Source: DASZZZ01 sp036260375
Lineage (GTDB): Bacteria; Actinomycetota; CADDZG01; WHSQ01
Direction: 5' to 3'
Assembly: GCA_036260375.1 (NCBI GenBank)
Contig: DASZZZ010000014.1
Location: forward strand, 1 to 48,202
DNA length: 48,202 nucleotides
Both the position numbers and the translations under genes were made by a program. Of the stretch, positions 16,837-24,001 are shown one piece after another; the first letter of the stretch is position 1; each line of letters begins with the position of its first letter. The notes below the pieces were generated by a model. It had not been told where the DNA came from and ran no database searches. It saw only the letters and a list, made by a program, of their open reading frames with translations.

Positions 16837-17478
16837 TCAGGCGGTCGGGGACCTCAGGCGCGCGAGGACCCGGCCCGCGTGCGTGTCGCCTGCCCCCGGG
16901 TGCGCGAGCAGCGCGTCGACGTCGTCGATCGTGTCGACGTCGAGGCCGAGGCGCGCCGACGGCAGCACCGAGCAGCGCACCCCGAGCCGGTCGGCGCGCG
17001 TGACGTGGGCGCGCAGGCTCTCGGGGCCGAACTCCGGGTCCATGACGCCCGGGGGCGCGAGGTGGAGCGCGTTCGTCCCGCCGCCGGAGCGCGCCGGCAC
17101 GACGACGACGTCGGACGTCGCGCCGGTGTCGACGACGTCGGCGAGGTCGTCGGCCCGGGCGAGCGGCACGTCGGCGGGCACGATCGTGACCGACGCGGCC
17201 CCCGCGCGCGCCGCCGCGACCGCGCCCGCGGCGAGGGCCGCGTTGAGCCCCCGTCCGCCGTCGCGCAGCGTGTCGAGCCCCCTGTCCGCCGCCCTCCGGA
17301 GGACCGCGGGGTCGTCGCTGACGACCCACCAGCGCAGGAAGCCGACCGACGAGCACAGCGTGAGCGCGTCGTCGAGCAGCGCGGCGGCGACCTCGCGCCG
17401 CGCCGCGTCGCCGAGCTGCGCCGCGAGGCGCGCCTTGGCGCGGTCCAGTCGCTTCACGGGCAGCAGTCCGGCGTCCAC
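16837..17478 (-). CDS. cofC: 2-phospho-L-lactate/phosphoenolpyruvate guanylyltransferase
   Basis: This is CofC/FbiD: it joins GTP with phospholactate or PEP to make the activated precursor used by CofD/FbiA in coenzyme F420 synthesis. The 213-residue product has the family core: LLPVKRLDRAKARLA (about 5-19, nucleotide-binding loop), VVSDDP, GLNAAL, VPADVPLA (metal-binding Asp) and GGTNALHL. The LDVDTIDDVDAL end is also typical. I chose GTG 17478 because the conserved start follows directly and a TACGGT hexamer ends seven bases upstream; a longer ORF to 17535 crosses the promoter. It is divergent from an F420-type oxidoreductase. Confidence 0.9.
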   Translation of the reverse strand: MDAGLLPVKRLDRAKARLAAQLGDAARREVAAALLDDALTLCSSVGFLRWWVVSDDPAVLRRAADRGLDTLRDGGRGLNAALAAGAVAAARAGAASVTIVPADVPLARADDLADVVDTGATSDVVVVPARSGGGTNALHLAPPGVMDPEFGPESLRAHVTRADRLGVRCSVLPSARLGLDVDTIDDVDALLAHPGAGDTHAGRVLARLRSPTA

Positions 17479-17485
17479 GGCGCCT

Positions 17486-17504
17486 ACCGTAGACCGGCTA
17501 CGAT
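17486..17504. promoter_or_regulatory. Divergent -10 pair between cofC and the FrhB-like gene
   Basis: Minus-strand TACGGT (17491-17486) is seven bases from the cofC GTG, a leaderless arrangement. Plus-strand TACGAT (17499-17504) would start the other transcript near 17511, leaving a 27-base leader with GAGAGG before GTG 17538. The two elements are only seven bases apart. Confidence 0.5.
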
Positions 17505-17537
17505 GCCCGGTCGGCGCGACGGGACGAGAGGCCACGC

Positions 17538-18683
17538 GTGAGCGAACGCAAGCACTGGAAGCACCTCTACCAGGAGATCGTCGCCACCGAGATCTGCTGT
17601 GGCTGCTCCGCGTGCATCGTCGCGTGCCCGCACAAGGTGCTGCGCCTCGAGGACTTCGACCCCGTGCAGACCGACGCGCGCTCGCCGTTCGACAACTGCG
17701 TCCACGGCGAGGAGGGCTGCTCGCTGTGCGCGATGGCGTGCCTGCGCCTGCATCCGTCGCTCGACGTCATCGAGACCACGGTGCACGGACGACGCCGCAG
17801 CGACGACGCCCCCGAGGGCACGTACCGGTGGCGCACGCTCGCGCGCGCGACCGACGAGCGCGTCCTCGCGCGGGGGCAGGACGGCGGCGCGGTGACCGCG
17901 CTGCTCGCGTGGGCGATGGACTCCGGCGAGCTCGACGGCGCCGTCCTCTCGGCCCCCTCCGACGACGTCCCGTGGCTCGACGAGCCGACGCTCGTGCGCA
18001 CCTCCGACGAGCTCCTCGCGACGGCCGGCTCGCGCTACACGTACTGCGCGACCCCGCTCGGCCTGAAGAAGGCGGCCGAAGCGCGCTGCAAGAACGTCGC
18101 CCTCGTCGGCGTGTCGTGCGAGTCGACCGCGGTGCGCCAGCTCGCGGCCGAGGGGATCAAGCGCTGGACGCGCATGGTCAAGCTGGTCGTCGGGCTGATG
18201 TGCTGCGAGACGTTCGACTACGAGGCGTTCATGGTCGGCAAGCTGCGCCACGAGCTCGGGATCCAGCTCGAGGACGTCGCGAAGGTCAACGTCAAGGGCA
18301 AGGTCATCGTGTCGTTGCGCAGCGGCGACGACGTCGTCATCCCGCTCAAGGACGCGCGGCCGTACGCCAACGAGTGGTGCCATCACTGCCCCGACTTCGC
18401 CGCCGAGCACGCCGACCTCTCGTGCGGGGGCCTCGGGATGGAGGGCTGGACGATGATCCTCGTGCGCTCCGAGCGCGGCGACGACTTCCTCCGGCGGGCG
18501 GTCGACGCCGGAGTGCTCGAGCTGCGCGACGCCGACGAGGAGCCGCAGGCGCTCGCGGTGCTCGATCGCCTCGCGCGCAAGCAGCGGGAGCGCGTGGGGC
18601 CGTTCGACCCGCACGCGTCGGCGCGCTGGCCGACCGCGCAGGCGCTCGCCGCGGCGCGCGCCGCCGAGGCCGGCGGAGGCTAG
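17538..18683 (+). CDS. Coenzyme F420 hydrogenase/dehydrogenase beta-subunit (FrhB) family protein
   Basis: This 381-residue iron-sulfur flavoprotein uses F420 as electron carrier in its family. An N-terminal ferredoxin motif CxxCxxCxxxCP (CCGCSACIVACP, about 20-31) and a second Cys cluster (CVHGEEGCSLCAMAC, about 55-69) bind [4Fe-4S]. The FrhB_FdhB N-terminal domain (GQDGGAVTALLAWAM, about 115) and C-terminal domain (SCESTAVRQL, CCETFDYEAFMVG, WCHHCPDFAAEHADLSCGG near 280-297) follow. GTG 17538 has GAGAGG upstream. It is divergent from cofC, supporting real F420 use. The partner and substrate are unknown; F420-dependent reduction of a lipid or ferredoxin is possible. Confidence 0.88.
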   Translation: MSERKHWKHLYQEIVATEICCGCSACIVACPHKVLRLEDFDPVQTDARSPFDNCVHGEEGCSLCAMACLRLHPSLDVIETTVHGRRRSDDAPEGTYRWRTLARATDERVLARGQDGGAVTALLAWAMDSGELDGAVLSAPSDDVPWLDEPTLVRTSDELLATAGSRYTYCATPLGLKKAAEARCKNVALVGVSCESTAVRQLAAEGIKRWTRMVKLVVGLMCCETFDYEAFMVGKLRHELGIQLEDVAKVNVKGKVIVSLRSGDDVVIPLKDARPYANEWCHHCPDFAAEHADLSCGGLGMEGWTMILVRSERGDDFLRRAVDAGVLELRDADEEPQALAVLDRLARKQRERVGPFDPHASARWPTAQALAAARAAEAGGG

Positions 18684-18982
18684 TCGACGACCTCGAAGTG
18701 CCGCACGATCGGCGACTTCTGGAACAGCGTGCGAAGCTCCGCGAGCGCGGCCTTGTAGTCGTCGCTCGACAGCGCCGTCTCGATCGCTTCGAGCGAGTCC
18801 CAGCGCGAGATCGCACAGAGGTCGGTGAGGTCGCCGCCGCGCTCCTCGACGCCGATGTAGAGCTCGATGCCGCTGCATCCCGCGAAGCGCTCGAAGGCCG
18901 GCCGCACGTCTCTCAGGAACAGCGCTCTACCGCGATCGACGTCCTCCGGGTCGATGCACGTGTCGAAGAGGCGGATGATCAT
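18680..18982 (-). CDS. Small ABM-like (dimeric alpha/beta barrel) protein
   Basis: The 100-residue protein looks like an antibiotic-biosynthesis-monooxygenase/stress-responsive dimeric alpha-beta barrel: strand MIIRLFDTCID, helix RGRALFLRDVRPAFERFAG, strand GIELYIGVEER, strand LCAISRWDSLEAIETAL and end helix. These proteins act on quinones, haem or polyketides or serve as stress proteins; the reaction here is unknown. GGGAGGG lies before ATG 18982. Its stop overlaps the stop of the FrhB-like gene through the shared CTAG at 18680-18683. Confidence 0.65.
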   Translation of the reverse strand: MIIRLFDTCIDPEDVDRGRALFLRDVRPAFERFAGCSGIELYIGVEERGGDLTDLCAISRWDSLEAIETALSSDDYKAALAELRTLFQKSPIVRHFEVVD

Positions 18983-19001
18983 CGACCCTCCCAGCGATTC
19001 G

Positions 19002-19835
19002 TCATACCGTCCACGCTCCGCGGTTGAACATGCCGGCGAGCTGCGGGTTGAGGCTCAGGCGCCTCTCGGCGCGCTTGTAGTTGGCGGCGACGATCTCGCC
19101 GAGACCCGGATAGCACTGCACGATGCGCACGCGCTCGTCGTCGATCTCGATGACGTTGTACGACGGGCGCGTGTAGCCGCGCACGCGGTAGCTCGACGCG
19201 GTCCCCGAGTTGACGAGCAGCATGTCGCCGAACTGCCACACGTTCGGAACGTGCTTGTGCCCGCACAGGACGAGGTCGACGCCGATCTCCGTCAGCAGCG
19301 CCAGCACGTCGCCCGCGTCCCACACGATGTTGCGCTCGCGACCCGTGCCCGGCACCGACACGAGGTGGTGATGCAGGACGAAGATGCGGTAGTCGTCCGG
19401 CCACTCGTACGACTTGCGGATCCAGTCGTAGCGGATGTGGCCGATCTCGCCCTCCGCGAGGTCGGGCTTCGACGAGTTGACCGCGACGACGGTGGCGTGC
19501 TGCTCCGAAGCGCCGTCGGCGCGCGCGAACGGCACTCGCATGGCGCGGTCCGAGCGGCCGAACGCGTCGCGGAAGTGCAGGAAGCCGACGTTCATGAGGT
19601 CGTGGTTGCCGGGGATGACGATCATCTCGAGGTCGGACAGCGCCTCGAGGTACCGCTTCGCCTGGCGGAACTGCGGCGCGTACCCCTCCGACGTGAGGTC
19701 GCCCGCGACGACGACGAGGTCGGGCTCCGCCTCGCGGATCTCCTTCAGCGCGTTGTCGAGGAGCTCCCCGTCGAACATGGGATGACCGCAGTGGATGTCC
19801 GAGATCTGGGCGATGGTGAGATGGTCGCGCTTCAC
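19002..19835 (-). CDS. Calcineurin-like metallophosphoesterase
   Basis: This protein has the full metallophosphatase motif set: QISDIHCGHP (D-x-H), VVVAGDLTSEGY (GDxx), PGNHDLMNVG (GNH[DE]), VLHHHLVS and LCGHKHVPNV (GHxH). Two metals in these sites cleave a phosphomonoester or diester; cyclic nucleotides, nucleotides or lipid head groups are options. The protein is cytoplasmic with no signal peptide. I chose GTG 19835 (277 residues) because ATG 19850 falls inside the likely -10 TATGAT; ATG 19850 gives five more residues. It is divergent from a PlsC acyltransferase and tandem with the ABM-like gene. Confidence 0.85.
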   Translation of the reverse strand: MKRDHLTIAQISDIHCGHPMFDGELLDNALKEIREAEPDLVVVAGDLTSEGYAPQFRQAKRYLEALSDLEMIVIPGNHDLMNVGFLHFRDAFGRSDRAMRVPFARADGASEQHATVVAVNSSKPDLAEGEIGHIRYDWIRKSYEWPDDYRIFVLHHHLVSVPGTGRERNIVWDAGDVLALLTEIGVDLVLCGHKHVPNVWQFGDMLLVNSGTASSYRVRGYTRPSYNVIEIDDERVRIVQCYPGLGEIVAANYKRAERRLSLNPQLAGMFNRGAWTV

Positions 19836-19844
19836 GTCGGTCCG

Positions 19845-19851
19845 TATCATA
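19845..19851. promoter_or_regulatory. Overlapping divergent -10 elements
   Basis: The seven bases TATCATA contain TATCAT on the plus strand (toward the acyltransferase gene at 19942) and TATGAT on the minus strand (toward the metallophosphoesterase). Only one polymerase could occupy the site at a time. Confidence 0.45.
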
Positions 19852-19941
19852 TGGACCCGACGGCTCCGGCCGCGTCGCGACGCGCGCCGGCGCGCCGGGA
19901 CGCGCACGCGCGCGCGTCCCGCGGACGCTACGGGAGGGATC

Positions 19942-20670
19942 GTGGTCGACGGCGACGCACCGGCGCGCCGCACGCGCGCGGGCGACACCGAGGTCGAGGC
20001 CGTATACCGCCTCACCCGCAACGTCGTCATACCGTGGATGCACGTGTGGTTCCGGTGGCACGTCGAGGGACTCGAGAACATCCCGCGAACGGGGCCCGCG
20101 CTCGTCGCGAGCAACCACATCGCGTACCTCGACCCGCTCGCGGTGGCCTACGTCATCGACCGGGCCGGACGGCGTCCGCGCTTTCTCAGCAAGTCCGAGC
20201 TGTTCCAGGATCGCCGCATCGCGTGGGTGCTGCGCGGGTGCGGGCAGATCGAGGTCAAGCGCGGAACGCCGTCGGCGCCCGCCGCGCTCGACGACGCGCT
20301 CGCGGCCCTCGACCGTGGCGAGGTGGTCGCGATCTTCCCCGAGGGCACGGTGACGACCGATCCGGAGCTGCGGCCCATGCCGGTGAAGTCGGGCATTGCC
20401 CGTCTCGCTCTGCGCACGGGCGCGCCCGTCGTCCCGTGCGGGGTGTGGGGGACCGCCAACGTGTGGCCGAAGGGCCACGCGCACGACTGGCGCCCCGGTC
20501 AGGACATCGCGGTGCGCGTCGGCGAACCGCTGTGGCTCACGGGCGATCCCGACGACGTCGAGGACTGGCAGGCCGCGGGCCGGGCGATCATGGACGCGAT
20601 CGCCGCGCTCGTCGCGAGCATCAAGCCGGCGATCCCGGACCGGCGACGGCCGCGCCGCGCAACCGCATGA
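19942..20670 (+). CDS. 1-acyl-glycerol-3-phosphate acyltransferase family protein (PlsC)
   Basis: This 242-residue membrane-associated acyltransferase adds an acyl chain to lysophosphatidate or a similar acceptor. Motif I is SNHIAYLD (about 53-60, NHx4D), motif II is near KSELFQ, motif III is FPEGTVTTD (about 132-140) and motif IV is GAPVVPCGVWG. GTG 19942 with GGGAGG four bases before it is the clear start. The Arg/Pro-rich tail is low complexity. It lies about 125 bases before a second PlsC gene; the two may make different lipids. Confidence 0.88.
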   Translation: MVDGDAPARRTRAGDTEVEAVYRLTRNVVIPWMHVWFRWHVEGLENIPRTGPALVASNHIAYLDPLAVAYVIDRAGRRPRFLSKSELFQDRRIAWVLRGCGQIEVKRGTPSAPAALDDALAALDRGEVVAIFPEGTVTTDPELRPMPVKSGIARLALRTGAPVVPCGVWGTANVWPKGHAHDWRPGQDIAVRVGEPLWLTGDPDDVEDWQAAGRAIMDAIAALVASIKPAIPDRRRPRRATA

Positions 20671-20701
20671 GCGCGTCGTGGTGACCGGCGGTCGCGGCCG
20701 C

Positions 20702-20707
20702 TACACT
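20702..20707 (+). promoter_or_regulatory. -10 hexamer TACACT before a tiny leaderless ORF
   Basis: TACACT is followed by six bases and ATG 20714. It probably drives the second PlsC gene; the transcript would start on the ATG of the small ORF. Confidence 0.45.
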
Positions 20708-20713
20708 GCCCGG

Positions 20714-20809
20714 ATGTCCGTGGGCCCGGGGCGTCGTCAGCCTCGCCGCCGGCGCGCGCGACGCGCCGACCGGAGCGACGTCGCGGTGGAGCGCGATGTC
20801 CTGGCGTAG
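20714..20809 (+). CDS. Possible 31-residue leaderless leader peptide overlapping plsC-2
   Basis: ATG 20714 starts six bases after TACACT and reads 31 Arg-rich codons to TAG 20809, overlapping the first 14 bases of the next gene in another frame. Composition (11 Arg near the start) resembles translated GC-rich spacer, so it may be chance; the start signal is what makes it worth listing. If translated, it could couple ribosomes to the acyltransferase start. Confidence 0.3.
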   Translation: MSVGPGRRQPRRRRARRADRSDVAVERDVLA

Positions 20810-21488
20810 GCGCGCGGCGCAGTTCGACACCTCGTGGGCGCGCCGTCCCGCGGCGCAGGCGACGCGCGAGGTCATCCTCAACTACGTGCTCGGGCCGCTC
20901 ATCGACTACTACACGGCCCCCATCGTGCTCGGCACCGACCTGTTCGACGGTCTCAAGCCGCCGGTCGTGTTCGTCGCCAACCACTCGAGCCACCTCGACA
21001 CGCCGTCGGTGCTGCGCTCGCTGCCGCGCAAGTGGCGCCGCAAGACCGCGGTGCTCGCGGCGGCCGACTACTTCTACAAGAACCGCGTCTACGCGACGCT
21101 CGTGTCGCTGTCGTTCGCGGCGGTGCCCATCGACCGCAAGGGCGGGCTCACGAAGGGCACGACCGAGCGCATCGCCCGGCTCGTGGACGAGCAGTGGAAC
21201 GTCCTGCTGTTCCCCGAGGGGACGCGCTCGCGCACCGGGCAGATGGGGTCGTTCCGCCACGGAGCGTCGTACATCGCGGTCGAGCACTCGCTGCCCGTGG
21301 TGCCGGTCTACCTCCACGGGATGCACGACGCCATGCCGGTCGGCCGCGGGTGGCCGCGCAAGCACCCGTGCTCGATCCACTTCGGGCAGCCCGTGTACCC
21401 CGTGCCGGGCGAGGATCCCAAGAAGCTCACGGTCCGCGTGCGCGACGCGCTGACGCAGATGCGCATCGAGCGCGCCGCGCTCGACTGA
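20796..21488 (+). CDS. PlsC-type acyltransferase, second copy
   Basis: This 230-residue glycerolipid acyltransferase has NHSSHLD (about 67-73), PIDRKGG, the LLFPEGTRSRTGQM block (about 138-151) and VVPVYLHG. The sequence is quite unlike the first PlsC, with a longer N-terminus and a GRGWPRKHP stretch, so it is not a recent duplication; some relatives are fused to AMP-dependent ligases or act on diverse lipids. ATG 20796 has only a weak GGAG upstream, and a tiny ORF overlaps its start, which hints at translational coupling. Confidence 0.85.
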   Translation: MSWRRRAAQFDTSWARRPAAQATREVILNYVLGPLIDYYTAPIVLGTDLFDGLKPPVVFVANHSSHLDTPSVLRSLPRKWRRKTAVLAAADYFYKNRVYATLVSLSFAAVPIDRKGGLTKGTTERIARLVDEQWNVLLFPEGTRSRTGQMGSFRHGASYIAVEHSLPVVPVYLHGMHDAMPVGRGWPRKHPCSIHFGQPVYPVPGEDPKKLTVRVRDALTQMRIERAALD

Positions 21489-21507
21489 CGCGCCGAGCTC
21501 CGTTTTT
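21479..21507 (+). terminator. Weak terminator after plsC-2
   Basis: A short GCTCG/CGAGC stem (21479-21483 with 21494-21498) spans the stop codon and is followed by TTTTT at 21503-21507, the longest T-run near any gene end here. Confidence 0.35.
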
Positions 21508-21553
21508 CGTCCTTGACTTTCGGCCCGGTTCGGTCTTTCGTCGGGACTATCGG
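21504..21553 (+). promoter_or_regulatory. Promoter/operator region of glpF with TTTCG repeats
   Basis: A TTGACT (-35-like, 21513-21518) lies upstream of ACTATCGG (around 21546-21553). TTTCG occurs three times in 36 bases (about 21505, 21518 and 21536). Direct repeats of this kind could bind a glycerol regulator; no regulator gene is in the window. Confidence 0.35.
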
Positions 21554-21615
21554 GCTGGAAGTGGGTGGCGTCTTCGACGCGCCCGCGCCGGCGAGCGCTA
21601 ACGGGAAGGGAGGCC

Positions 21616-22341
21616 ATGGAAAACTTCACGGCCGAGCTGATCGGCACGGCGATCCTGATCCTGCTCGGCGACGGCGTCGTCGCGGCGGTGCTGCTGAACC
21701 ACTCCAAGGCGCAGAACGGCGGCTGGATAGTCATCACGTTGGGATGGGGCCTGGCGGTCGCCATCGCGGTCTACGCGGTCGCGCAGTTCAGCGGCGCGCA
21801 CATCAACCCGGCCGTCACGCTGGCGTTCGCGGTCGTCGGAGACCTCGACTGGAGTGACGTGCCGGTGTACGTCCTCGGGCAGTTCGTCGGCGCGTTCATC
21901 GGCGCGACGCTCGTGTGGCTCGCGTATCTGCCGCACTGGCCCGAGACGCCCGATCCCGGCCAGAAGCTCGCGGTGTTCTCGACCGGCCCGGCGATCCGCA
22001 ACACCGGCGCCAACCTCGCGACCGAGATCATCGGCACGGCCATGCTCCTCGTCGGCGTCATGGCGATCGGCTTCGGGGCGAACGTGCAGGCCGCGGAGAG
22101 CGGTCTGATCCCGCTGCTCGTCGGCCTCCTCGTCGTCTCCATCGGCCTGTCGCTCGGCGGCCCGACGGGCTACGCGATCAACCCGGCCCGCGACCTCGGC
22201 CCCCGCGTCGCACACGCGGTCCTGCCGATCGCCGGCAAGGGCGACTCGGACTGGGGCTACTCGTGGATCCCGGTGGTCGGGCCGATCGTCGGGGGCATCG
22301 TCGGCGCCGGACTGTTCAAGCTGCTGTGGCCCGACGGGTGA
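21616..22341 (+). CDS. glpF: Glycerol uptake facilitator (aquaglyceroporin)
   Basis: This 241-residue MIP-family channel lets glycerol diffuse across the membrane. Six hydrophobic segments are visible and both half-helix boxes are present: SGAHINPAVT (about 58-67) and GYAINPARDLGPR (about 186-198). The Asp after the second NPAR box, as in GlpF rather than water-only aquaporins, supports glycerol transport. ATG 21616 has GGAAGGGAGG three bases before it. glpK follows after 72 bases, so uptake and trapping are co-expressed. Confidence 0.92.
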   Translation: MENFTAELIGTAILILLGDGVVAAVLLNHSKAQNGGWIVITLGWGLAVAIAVYAVAQFSGAHINPAVTLAFAVVGDLDWSDVPVYVLGQFVGAFIGATLVWLAYLPHWPETPDPGQKLAVFSTGPAIRNTGANLATEIIGTAMLLVGVMAIGFGANVQAAESGLIPLLVGLLVVSIGLSLGGPTGYAINPARDLGPRVAHAVLPIAGKGDSDWGYSWIPVVGPIVGGIVGAGLFKLLWPDG

Positions 22342-22368
22342 TCCGCCGAGACCGCGGCGTGGTCGTAT

Positions 22369-22386
22369 ACGCGCGCCCACGCGCGT
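22369..22386 (+). other. Hairpin in the glpF-glpK gap
   Basis: ACGCGCG (22369-22375), loop CCCA, CGCGCGT (22380-22386) sits just before the glpK ribosome binding site. It may stabilise the glpF message or reduce read-through. Confidence 0.35.
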
Positions 22387-22413
22387 GAGCGGGGGCGTGG
22401 CGAAAGGAGAACG

Positions 22414-23910
22414 ATGGCGCAGTACGTAGGAGCGATCGACCAGGGAACCACGAGCACGCGCTTCATGATCTTCACGCACGACGGCGACGTGGTCGATTTC
22501 GACCAGAAGGAGCACGAGCAGATCTACCCGAAGCCGGGATGGGTCGAGCACGACGCCACCGAGATCTGGCAGCGTACGCAGGAGGTCGTGCAGGGCGCGC
22601 TCGACAAGGCCGGCATCCAGGCGAGCGACCTCGCGGCCGTCGGCATCACCAACCAGCGCGAGACGACCGTGCTGTGGGACCGCACCACCGGCGAGCCGGT
22701 GCACAACGCGATCGTGTGGCAGGACACGCGCACCGACAAGATCTGCGACGAGCTCGGGCGCGACGGGGGCCAGGACCGGCTTCGCCCCAAGACGGGCCTG
22801 CCGCTCGCGACGTACTTCTCGGGGCCGAAGGCCCGCTGGCTGCTCGACGAGGTCGACGGTCTGCGCGAACGGGCCGAGGCCGGCGACGTCCTGTTCGGCA
22901 CGATCGACTCGTGGCTCATTTGGAACCTGTCCGGCGGCACGAACGGCGGCGTGCACGTAACCGACGTCACGAACGCGAGCCGGACGCTGATGATGAACCT
23001 CGAGACGCTCGACTGGGACGACGACATCACGTCGCTGATGGGCGTCCCGCGCGCGATGCTGCCGGAGGTCCGCGCGTCGGCGGAGGTCTACGCCGAGGCG
23101 ACCGGCGCGCTCCAGGGCGTCCCCATCGCCGGCGATCTCGGCGACCAGCAGGCCGCGGTCTTCGGGCAGACGTGCTACTCGGTCGGCGAGGCGAAGAACA
23201 CGTACGGCACCGGCAACTTCCTGCTGCTGAACACGGGGACCGAGGCCGTGCAGTCGAAGAACGGTCTGCTGACGACGCTCGGCTACAAGATCGGCGACCA
23301 GGACGCGGTCTACTGCCTCGAGGGAGCGATCGCGATCACCGGCGCCCTCGTGCAGTGGCTGCGCGACAACCTCAAGATGATCAAGGCGGCGCCGGAGGTC
23401 GAGGACCTCGCGCGCACCGTCGACGACAACGGCGGCTGCTACTTCGTGCCGGCGTTCTCGGGACTGTTCGCGCCGTACTGGAAGTCGAACGCGCGCGGCG
23501 TGCTGGCGGGCCTGACACGCTACGTCAACGCCGGGCACATCGCGCGCGCCGTGCTCGAGGCGACCGCGTGGCAGAGCCGTGAGGTCGTCGACGCGATGAA
23601 CGCCGACTCGGGCGTCGAGCTGAAGTCGCTCAAGGTCGACGGGGGCATGGTGGGCAACGAGCTGCTCATGCAGTTCCAGGCCGACATCCTCGGCGTCCCC
23701 GTGATCCGTCCGAAGATCGCGGAGACGACCGCGCTCGGAGCGGCCTACGCCGCGGGCCTCGCGGTCGGGTTCTGGAACGAGGTCGAGGACCTCCGGGCGA
23801 ACTGGCTCGAGGACAAGCGGTGGGAGCCGCAGATGGACGCGTCGGAGCGCGAGACGCACTACCGCTTCTGGAAGAAGGCCGTCACGCGCACGTTCGACTG
23901 GGTCGAGTAG
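22414..23910 (+). CDS. glpK: Glycerol kinase
   Basis: This 498-residue FGGY-family kinase makes sn-glycerol-3-phosphate from glycerol and ATP. It starts with the phosphate loop AIDQGTTSTRFMIF (about 7-20), has ITNQRETTVLWDR (about 78-90), the second motif VWQDTRTD, the FGGY signature region GNFLLLNTG and GAIAITGALVQWLRDNL, and the C-terminal KVDGGMVGNELLMQFQADIL. All are intact and the length is normal. ATG 22414 follows AAAGGAGA. A strong hairpin 21 bases after the stop separates it from glpA. Confidence 0.96.
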   Translation: MAQYVGAIDQGTTSTRFMIFTHDGDVVDFDQKEHEQIYPKPGWVEHDATEIWQRTQEVVQGALDKAGIQASDLAAVGITNQRETTVLWDRTTGEPVHNAIVWQDTRTDKICDELGRDGGQDRLRPKTGLPLATYFSGPKARWLLDEVDGLRERAEAGDVLFGTIDSWLIWNLSGGTNGGVHVTDVTNASRTLMMNLETLDWDDDITSLMGVPRAMLPEVRASAEVYAEATGALQGVPIAGDLGDQQAAVFGQTCYSVGEAKNTYGTGNFLLLNTGTEAVQSKNGLLTTLGYKIGDQDAVYCLEGAIAITGALVQWLRDNLKMIKAAPEVEDLARTVDDNGGCYFVPAFSGLFAPYWKSNARGVLAGLTRYVNAGHIARAVLEATAWQSREVVDAMNADSGVELKSLKVDGGMVGNELLMQFQADILGVPVIRPKIAETTALGAAYAAGLAVGFWNEVEDLRANWLEDKRWEPQMDASERETHYRFWKKAVTRTFDWVE

Positions 23911-23930
23911 CGGCCCCCGATGCGGGCGTG

Positions 23931-23966
23931 GCCCGGCGCGGCGGGGGAAACCTCGTCGCGCCGGGC
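23931..23966 (+). terminator. Hairpin terminator after glpK
   Basis: GCCCGGCGCG (23931-23940) is the exact complement of CGCGCCGGGC (23957-23966), with a 16-base loop. It divides the glp genes into glpFK and glpABC units. Confidence 0.5.
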
Positions 23967-24001
23967 GTCCCGTAGCCGTCCGGGCCGGTCAAACTACGGT
24001 C

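Noticed and set aside
23995..24000. TACGGT as leaderless promoter of glpA
   Set aside because: Only one base separates it from ATG 24002, so a start at normal distance would fall inside the gene and lose the ATG needed for the FAD-binding strand.
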